In this document: positions 58,985 to 64,000 of the stretch, piece after piece
How the letters are laid out: every line of letters starts with the position of its first letter
Numbering within the stretch: the first letter of the stretch is position 1
Source: Aldrovandia affinis
Taxonomy: Eukaryota > Chordata > Actinopteri > Notacanthiformes > Halosauridae
Reading direction: 5' to 3'
Assembly: GCA_029706075.1 (NCBI GenBank)
Contig: JAINUG010000260.1
Coordinates: forward strand, 525,001-589,000
DNA: 64,000 nucleotides
Program-made: the position numbers and the translations under genes
The notes under the pieces: generated by a model
What the model was told of the DNA's origin: nothing
What the model saw: the letters and a program-made list of their open reading frames with translations, nothing else
Database searches by the model: none

Positions 58985-61442
58985 ATATCACATGGTAAAA
59001 TTGTCTGAACTGAAAGGGGGAAAATAGCAGATTCATATGTAAAAAAACTAACAAAAAAAACAAATCACAAGCACTCTCCACTCACCAGTATGTAATCACA
59101 CTGGGTTTAAAGAAAATACATTTGTCATTAGCGCTGAGCCTCTGCTGTGTTTTGGAAAACACCTGTGGAAACCATAAACATTAACACCCATGGCCAATTG
59201 TCAGAGCTCTCCAGTGGAACAAGCCTATCTGTACTTCCTGTGATAATAATCAGACTTAGCACGAGCTGGTTCTGGGTTAATTTTCAACTCTGTGTTCACA
59301 CATTCCTGCTGCCACGGCAAATGTTCACCGTGGGTCCTTTTCACAACGATGGCCTGAGCGCTTGTGTGAGCGCTGTGGGAAAGTCAGGTCCAAAAGGCAG
59401 CCAATATACTGCTCCCAGGAGTTGATTGAGGATGCACTGCGGTTAATTTAAGAGATCCATGATCCTGTCCCTGGTGCAACATTATCATCTGCATCTGCAT
59501 AATTATCCAATTAACTGCTTGGAAGACTGTTCGGCATCCTTTAAATACAGCTATACCAGTGTGCTTTAGAAGCTACTCAAACAATGGTCTCTTTAGAGCA
59601 GTGTTTTTAGTGTTTTTGTTTTCATCTACCTTCTACTTTATTAGTGACAAAGCAGCATGAAAGCATTTCCATATTGTGGCTGTCCCTTCAACAGCATTTG
59701 ATAGAGCGCAAACCACCTGACAAGCGCTCCTTGCATGTAACATATAGATGTGAAGCACTGTCAATTCTGTTGGTGAACTATACACCTGTGATCGGGGCTT
59801 GGTATTGTTATTGTAACTACACAATACAAACCATTTATCCCAAGCCTCCAACACCAAATTATAACACATTGCAAAGGTTTTTGTTTTTTTACAAATACAA
59901 AGAAGTATCTTGACACTATCGTTTGGTGCCATCTGTGAATGCTGACTTTCAATACTGGTTTTTCCAGTGACGACAAATGCGCTGTTGACACTTTTTACGT
60001 CAGTTATCCATGTTGATGACAAAGCAGTTTATATCGTCAAACACTCATTAAATACATTCGATGACTACATAAAGGCAATTCGCCTAGCCGTATAAATGAC
60101 TGCGCAGACGACAAACTGCTCATGTACTAATTTCACTCACACGACGAAGCCTTCCTGTAGTTCCTGTTGCTTGGCTTGGCTACAAGTTCTGTATATTGGC
60201 TAAATGGCAGCAACCTTAGTTGTCAAGATCACGTAGTACTAAATAGTAACTTCGGCCTAAGAAATGCCCTAGCCAGCCAATATAACGTTAGCTGACTAGC
60301 TTGCTTGAAACAATGGCAAGCCAGTTTGGCTAGTTTGCAAATAATGCTATTAGCAAATACTACCCAGAGTACAACCGTGTATAACCGTTGTCGGTGTGGT
60401 TTCCGGCACCAATATTCGAGAACGCTATCGTTAGTAGCTAGCTAACGTTGGCTAGCTACTAACGCACATCACTGCTCCAGAAATGTGGTTATCACACAGC
60501 AAGCTAGATAAGGATGTCTTGTCTGAGTCGTTGCCAAACTAACGTTATTTTTTGTATTCATGTTGTACTGAAAACACAGCAAACCCAGTTCGCCAACAAA
60601 ATTAAACCGCTAGGTCCGTCAGGCAACGAAATCGCCAACATCGGAAAAGAACGTCATGGCGACTTGACAAACTGATGAATAGCTAGCTCGCATGGCTCAT
60701 GGCAATTGTGTTGCGTTGAAAAATAGGTTAACTAACGTTAGCTAGACTGAGGCGAACGGCTGTCAACTCAACGTTGGGAAAGAATGTCAAGCCAGCTCTC
60801 TAACCAGGTGGCTAGCCACGACGCTTCTATTCTCACGCAAGCGGTCATTAACTGCCGTTCGAGATGATCGGTAGCTAGCTACGAATGAGTCACGCTTTCC
60901 TAGCTAGCTAAGCTAGCAGTTTTATAATCCCCATACTACCAGAATCCAGTTCCCGTTTCGTTGGCTACGCACAGTCAGTGCGATAGCTACTCGAGCTACA
61001 AATGTTACCTCGCGCTATTAGCAAGCGAACATATCTAATCGAATAACCGCAAGGCAATGTCATATGGTCAAACAAATACCATTATTGTAATGAGACACAT
61101 TGGTTTTATTCGTGTAACTGGCTACCTAAAATGCATTCGTCTGTAACGTCATATGCTTGCTAACTAGCCATTTCTTCCCGTCGGCATCGCATTGTGAAAA
61201 GCAGGGGTCGTTTCCAGTCGGACCGGCACTGTGACGATGACGGCTAACGTTAGCTACCTAGCTAATCACTCCCACGAAGACAGCGGTATCTATTACCTTG
61301 TATCTTAAACGGTCTTTTTGAGACGGTTAACCTACCACTGATTCAATGACTACATTTGATGTCTATCCATCACATTTAATTCATTTACCTCGCCGTTGCT
61401 TATGGTTGGTTCGCTAGTTGCTTCGGTCTCCTGCGCAGCCAT
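48893..61442 (-). CDS. clptm1: CLPTM1 transmembrane protein (14 coding exons; apparent 1-bp insertion in exon 6)
   Basis: Encodes cleft lip and palate transmembrane protein 1, a multi-pass membrane protein of the CLPTM1 family; in mammals it acts in GABA-A receptor trafficking. Exons 5' to 3': 61442-61389, 57517-57381, 55813-55690, 55417-55259, 54341-54224, 53956-53870, 53607-53487, 52765-52521, 52331-52238, 51913-51723, 51164-51069, 50835-50700, 49931-49764, 49116-48893. All have GT-AG borders. Apart from one extra base in exon 6, phases join to about 650 residues (human 669). Recognisable blocks: NAWQVIKGVLFR, IFIIWAISSWF (N-terminal hydrophobic segment), FHPDP, KTKNLLTGETEADPE, VKFDAVSGDYYP, and at least five C-terminal membrane segments near residues 355-375, 397-413, 418-436, 480-500 and 508-525. 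The tail carries a four-copy EPAAI repeat and ends in a lysine-rich stretch. Confidence 0.94.
48929..48988. repeat. Coding minisatellite, four perfect 15-bp units
   Basis: GATGGCGGCCGGCTC occurs four times without a mismatch. On the clptm1 strand it reads GAG CCG GCC GCC ATC, giving EPAAI four times in the C-terminal tail. Confidence 0.95.
49625..49737 (+). repeat. G-rich tract with quadruplex potential
   Basis: Multiple runs of three or more G, including GGGGT repeated four times at about 49712-49733. It lies just inside the intron after clptm1 exon 13, so the transcript is C-rich there. Confidence 0.7.
50095..50400 (+). mobile_element. Repeat related to the hAT MITE at 56.5 kb, joined to a CR1-like tail
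   Basis: TTAATTAGCCCAATCATTTTC..GGAGACTGTTCTTGAGTC..ACATTTTACTATGATCC matches the interior of the 56504-56773 element. From about 50320 it reads GATGAGCCCAGATGGGCCGA, ATGGCCTGTTCTCATC and TTCTTACGTTCTTATG, the CR1 3' terminus. Confidence 0.6.
50471..50672. mobile_element. hAT-type MITE
   Basis: A 202-bp element with ends CAGGGCTCTTCAACCCTGG and, inverted, CGGGGGTCTCCAGCCCTGG. Inside both ends the inverted motif AGGGTCTGCTGG recurs. Flanks CGGTAGAC (50463-50470) and CGGTAGGC (50673-50680) match at 7 of 8 positions, as an aged 8-bp duplication would. In a clptm1 intron. Confidence 0.78.
51545..51605 (-). mobile_element. L2/SINE tail fragment
   Basis: CATTTAGCAGACGCTTTTATCCAAAGTGACTTACAAAG is the inverted form of the tail seen at the ends of L2 and SINE copies; no body is recognisable. 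In clptm1 intron 10. Confidence 0.6.
53870..53956 (-). CDS. clptm1: clptm1 exon 6, carries apparent frameshift
   Basis: Acceptor CCCCACAG|TGTTGAAC; donor CAAG|GTGAGA. It encodes MLNKFKRRKF...GETEADPE and then reads GAA ATT GAT CAA G. The family reads E-M-I-K-R-A-E here, which needs GAA ATG ATC AAG, so one extra T is present (plus strand 53877-53880, GATCAATTTC). With it, exon 7 is read out of frame and meets a stop early in exon 8. A cryptic AG 7 bases into exon 7 would restore the frame. Confidence 0.85.
54114..54200. repeat. (TG)n / GTGA simple repeats beside clptm1 exon 5
   Basis: GTGAG repeats followed by about 15 TG units ending at 54200, 24 bp beyond the exon 5 donor. In the transcript this is a CA repeat. 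Confidence 0.85.
54343..54470. repeat. Purine-rich tract upstream of clptm1 exon 5
   Basis: AGAGAGGGAGAGAGAAAGAGAAGG-type sequence begins at the exon 5 acceptor and continues for about 125 bp; on the gene strand it forms a very long polypyrimidine tract. Confidence 0.8.
56504..56773. mobile_element. hAT-type MITE
   Basis: Ends CAGGGGTGGCCAA and, inverted, AAGGGGTGGGCAA, both followed inward by an CTGGTTCTGGAGGG-like segment. Flanks CTCTTGGC and CTTTTGGT agree at 6 of 8 positions. The interior is shared with 50095-50300. In clptm1 intron 2. Confidence 0.68.
58803..58985 (+). mobile_element. SINE family A with (AT)n/(CA)n tail
   Basis: A box TGGCTCAGTAGG, B box GGGTTCAATTACC, then ACATATACTGAAGAATGTATGC and a slightly deleted tail (ATAAAAGCGTCTGCTAAATGGCATAT). 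About 20 AT units and a short CA run follow. In clptm1 intron 1. Confidence 0.82.
58990..61388 (-). other. clptm1: 5' part of clptm1 intron 1, no gene seen
   Basis: No ORF of interest. From about 60,220 to 61,280 the words GCTAGC, AACGTTAGCTA and GTTAGCTAGCT recur on both strands far more often than chance would suggest. Confidence 0.4.
61389..61442 (-). CDS. clptm1: clptm1 exon 1 with TISU/YY1-like start
   Basis: Encodes MAAQETEATSEPTISNGE and ends at donor GAG|GTAAAT, phase 0. The start context CAAGATGGCTGC closely resembles the TISU element (SAASATGGCGGC), which also binds YY1 and marks genes with very short 5' UTRs. The MAAxQE opening matches human CLPTM1. Confidence 0.85.
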
Positions 61443-61633
61443 CTTGCCTGCCTCTCTGGTGTAATCGCAGTCTCGCGTGATCTTACATTACTCATACTTA
61501 TCGTCGTGACGTGTTTTAAACACGATTACCCGCACTGAAGCGGAAGAAGACGGTTAGGGTTTGTTCAAAGCAAGCAGTTAGCCGCGAAAATTCTGGGCTG
61601 TTCGCTGAATTTGACTGCACCTCAGCAGTAAAA
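61443..61633. promoter_or_regulatory. Bidirectional promoter between clptm1 and the cenpp ORF
   Basis: Only 191 bp separate the divergent start codons. There is no TATA box. Seen: TCTCGCGTGA at 61471-61480 (one mismatch to the TCTCGCGAGA housekeeping motif), TGACGTG at 61507-61513 (CRE-like), CGGAAG at 61541-61546 (ETS/GABP core), and a YY1/TISU motif over the clptm1 ATG. These are the usual components of constitutive, divergent CpG promoters. Confidence 0.6.
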
Positions 61634-62485
61634 ATGAAGAGAACTATTGAACAAGTGTATGAAGCAGAAATCAAATCGCTACGAGAGGAAATCTCAACGA
61701 TACAAAATCAACAAGAAAATAATGACCGAGAGGTCGCCTTGCACTTTGGTGATCGCATACAACGGCCAGTGGCATCCCAGTCAGACTTCACAAGAGGACA
61801 AAAAGACTCCACAGTAACTCTAAAGATGGAACTTGAGAACCTAGAGGAAGATCTGGCCAGACAGGCTAAAATAAACGGAATTGTCCTGGCAGAGTGTGAA
61901 GTGAAGACTGTGGAAAAAAGTAAGAACAAAATTGTACAACAACACAGGCTTTCTGGTCACTGCTATTACTTAGCATTTCAAGTTGAGTTTGAGCTCAAAG
62001 AATTTCAGGATGACTCCACTGTTTTGAGGAGTGTCACCTGCCTCAACATTGTGGTGGATGGCTCTGAGTGTAGTGCTATCAGTGCCTTTGTATCTGCAGT
62101 GGAGGAGAAAAGTAGCCTTCTGCTTTTCTTCCGGACCCTGAAGGGCTTTGCTGAGAGGTGTGAACACAGGAATAGGACATTTCAGCACTTCAAGCAGAAG
62201 TACCCAGAGGTGGTCAGCCTTCCAGGGGGCTTCAGGGGTGAAGTCATGGTGATCCAGGACCCCAAAGTACCTGGCTGCACACTGAGTATTGTTTGGAAGA
62301 TAAATGTGAGTAAGGATGGAGTGATCACACCAAAGATGGACCTTTTGGCAAAACTTCCAGAACAAGCATTAGACTTGGGCCAGCAGGTGGCAGAAAATGC
62401 TCCCCAGGCATTCCAAAGTCTGGTACGCATCCTTGGAGTGGAAGCCGCCATTGAGAACCTAATAACAGCGGTGTGCATGGAATAA
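61634..62485 (+). CDS. cenpp: Centromere protein P, intronless
   Basis: An uninterrupted 283-codon ORF with an N-terminal coiled coil (about residues 1-80, rich in Glu/Lys/Gln heptads, MKRTIEQVYEAEIKSLREEI) and a C-terminal RWD-type region. Motifs shared with human CENP-P (288 residues): IVQQHRLSGHCYYLAFQ against VLQRHRLSGNC, LNIVVDGSECS, FFRTLKGF, RTFQHFKQKYP, PKMDLLAKLP and LGVEAAIENLI near the end. CENP-P belongs to the CENP-O/P/Q/U/R part of the constitutive centromere-associated network. Mammalian CENPP is split over many exons, and its locus is not next to CLPTM1, so this copy is probably retroposed or has lost its introns. The ORF is intact, which argues for function. It starts 191 bp from the clptm1 start on the opposite strand. 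Confidence 0.88.
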   Translation: MKRTIEQVYEAEIKSLREEISTIQNQQENNDREVALHFGDRIQRPVASQSDFTRGQKDSTVTLKMELENLEEDLARQAKINGIVLAECEVKTVEKSKNKIVQQHRLSGHCYYLAFQVEFELKEFQDDSTVLRSVTCLNIVVDGSECSAISAFVSAVEEKSSLLLFFRTLKGFAERCEHRNRTFQHFKQKYPEVVSLPGGFRGEVMVIQDPKVPGCTLSIVWKINVSKDGVITPKMDLLAKLPEQALDLGQQVAENAPQAFQSLVRILGVEAAIENLITAVCME

Positions 62486-64000
62486 CACACAAAAAAGGCA
62501 ACACGGATGGCAGTCCAGTATATAACAAGAACTTGTCTTAATTGTTTTATTCAATATAAACGCCTCCTGTACAGTCCCCATTTGGAAGTGTTTGTTGATG
62601 CAGTCTGTACATTCTCATCGCGTTTATGCAAGTACACATGTATGTGGGTATGTATTTTTAGTCAAGACTGTTCCTTGTTTCTCATGGAAATACAGTATGT
62701 TTCTATTAACTTTGGGCTCTGAGCATTGATTTATTCTGTTATACATCCTTTACAAGTAAAAAAAGGGGACAAGATAAGGTAATGGTAAGGTATATTTACA
62801 AAGTTTGTTTATACAAACTGAGTTTTAAATAACTCCATTGCTGCTATTTGAATAGCTTCTCTGTAAATGTAAATTAGAAAATGATTTTGAGTGGGCCATA
62901 AAGTAGTCAAATAATGTGATGCTTATTGGATTTTTTAAAATCATGGCCTTAAACTCCACACCTACACAGAAAGCCATATTCTCATTTATAATTAGATTTT
63001 CTTAGTGTTACACACTTAGAAAACGATGTGTTCATGTACAGTTCAGTTAAGATAATTTTATCTTACTGAGGTGTGCCTTTAAAGTTTAACCAACCAAACA
63101 GTTTACATTTTGTGCAGGATTTATTTGGGTTAAAACAGGCAGCGTCTTAAAACTATGGAACCCCTTAATATCACAGGTGGGTAAACTTTTGTGAGTATTC
63201 TGAAGTGATTATTTTCCTCAACTTTGTTGGTCAGATGCTACTAGAAAGAAGTCTTTTTTTTTTTTACAAAAATCCAGATCTATGACAGAGGCATGTTAAT
63301 TTTTTATACGTTTTCTCCCCCAAATATTTTGAATTTATAGCCCAACCAGTTATAGCACACCTGGGAGGACATCAGACACAATGAAAGCAAAAATAAATCA
63401 GGCGAGACAAAACTTTTCTGCTGTTTTCATTAGTGCTTTTTAATGACATGTTCCTCCAGCAATTTCATAGGACGAGCTCATAACTTGAACATTTTGAAAC
63501 TCCATGAGCACAAGTCCACTTTTTCTATTTTGGGACAACCACACAAAAGCAAAGGTTTCTCTTTTGATAATTGGACATAAAACAAATGTCAGTATCGGCA
63601 CACCACTATTCTTGGGGGTTTATGTGCAGGGCAGAATAACTCCAGTACTTCCTAGCTAATGGCATCAGCAAACAAGAGGTTTCTATAACGTATTCACAAC
63701 GGCATGCTGCCTCAACATTACAGTTACGTCCTGCAGCAGCAGTGTTCAGCACAATCAGTTCGTCAGTCGTGAAAATCTAGAGCATCGTTGTGTAATTCCT
63801 CTGGAATCCACCAATCAGCATTCACTACACTGGATAGAGGGTTCATGCTTCACCTAACAGACGGCACTGAACAATGCATTATAGGTAACAATCTGAAGTG
63901 CACAATTTCTTGTTGGACTTTAGTACTATTAATATAGCAAGGATAATACACATAGAATATAATCAAATGCCTAGGTAGTGTGGGAACGATCAATCAATCC
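62486..64000. other. Downstream of cenpp, no gene seen
   Basis: AT-rich, without ORFs of interest. A short A run (AAGTAAAAAAAGGGG) at 62755-62768 could be a decayed poly(A) tail of a cenpp retrocopy, but I see no canonical AATAAA just before it. Confidence 0.35.

Noticed and set aside
48893..61442. clptm1 as a pseudogene because of the exon 6 frameshift
   Set aside because: All 14 exons, splice sites and the divergent promoter are otherwise intact; one extra base fits better with a sequence error or local variant.

Overview
The window is vertebrate nuclear DNA, almost certainly from a ray-finned fish. Both spliced genes have GT-AG introns and encode proteins I recognise as vertebrate RelB and CLPTM1. 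The spacer DNA is packed with fish-type repeats: Tc1-like transposons with long inverted repeats, hAT elements, pogo-like and CR1/L2/Rex-type retroelement fossils, and tRNA-derived SINEs ending in the motif GTAAGTCGCTTTGGATAAAAG. Frequent GCTAGC and AACGTTAGCTA strings also suit a teleost. I cannot name the species. All gene names rest on remembered protein families, not on a search.

Layout. From 1 to 21.6 kb there is no convincing host coding gene, only layered transposon debris: a Tc1-like relic split by an L2 fragment (1.7-3.0 kb), a broken pogo-like transposase (4.2-5.6 kb, minus), a broken LINE reverse transcriptase (7.2-9.9 kb, minus), two Tc1-like elements one inside the other (13.28-16.34 kb), and an L2 3' end (18.0-18.9 kb, minus). 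An unassigned CCAAT/MEF2/TATA promoter-like block lies at 19.36-19.45 kb.

From 22.9 to 40.6 kb (minus strand) lies relb, reconstructed as 11 coding exons in phase (about 596 codons), including a 15-nt microexon. Two NF-kappaB-type sites flanking a CRE-like site sit about 450 bp upstream. Its introns hold a hAT element with a perfect 8-bp target duplication, a minisatellite, L2/SINE pieces and a duplication that copied a splice donor.

From 43.3 to 47.0 kb a degraded CR1-type LINE fills the spacer. From 48.9 to 61.4 kb (minus strand) lies clptm1, reconstructed as 14 coding exons (about 650 codons). It is intact apart from one apparent extra base at the end of exon 6. Head-to-head with it, 191 bp away, an intronless 283-codon plus-strand ORF (61,634-62,485) encodes centromere protein P (CENP-P).

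Biology. RelB is an NF-kappaB transcription factor, CLPTM1 a multi-pass ER/plasma-membrane protein and CENP-P a constitutive-centromere (CENP-O class) subunit; they do not form a pathway. The order clptm1 then relb on one strand matches human 19q13. The intronless cenpp does not belong to that synteny block and is best explained as a retrocopy or an intron-loss allele sharing a bidirectional CpG-type promoter with clptm1.
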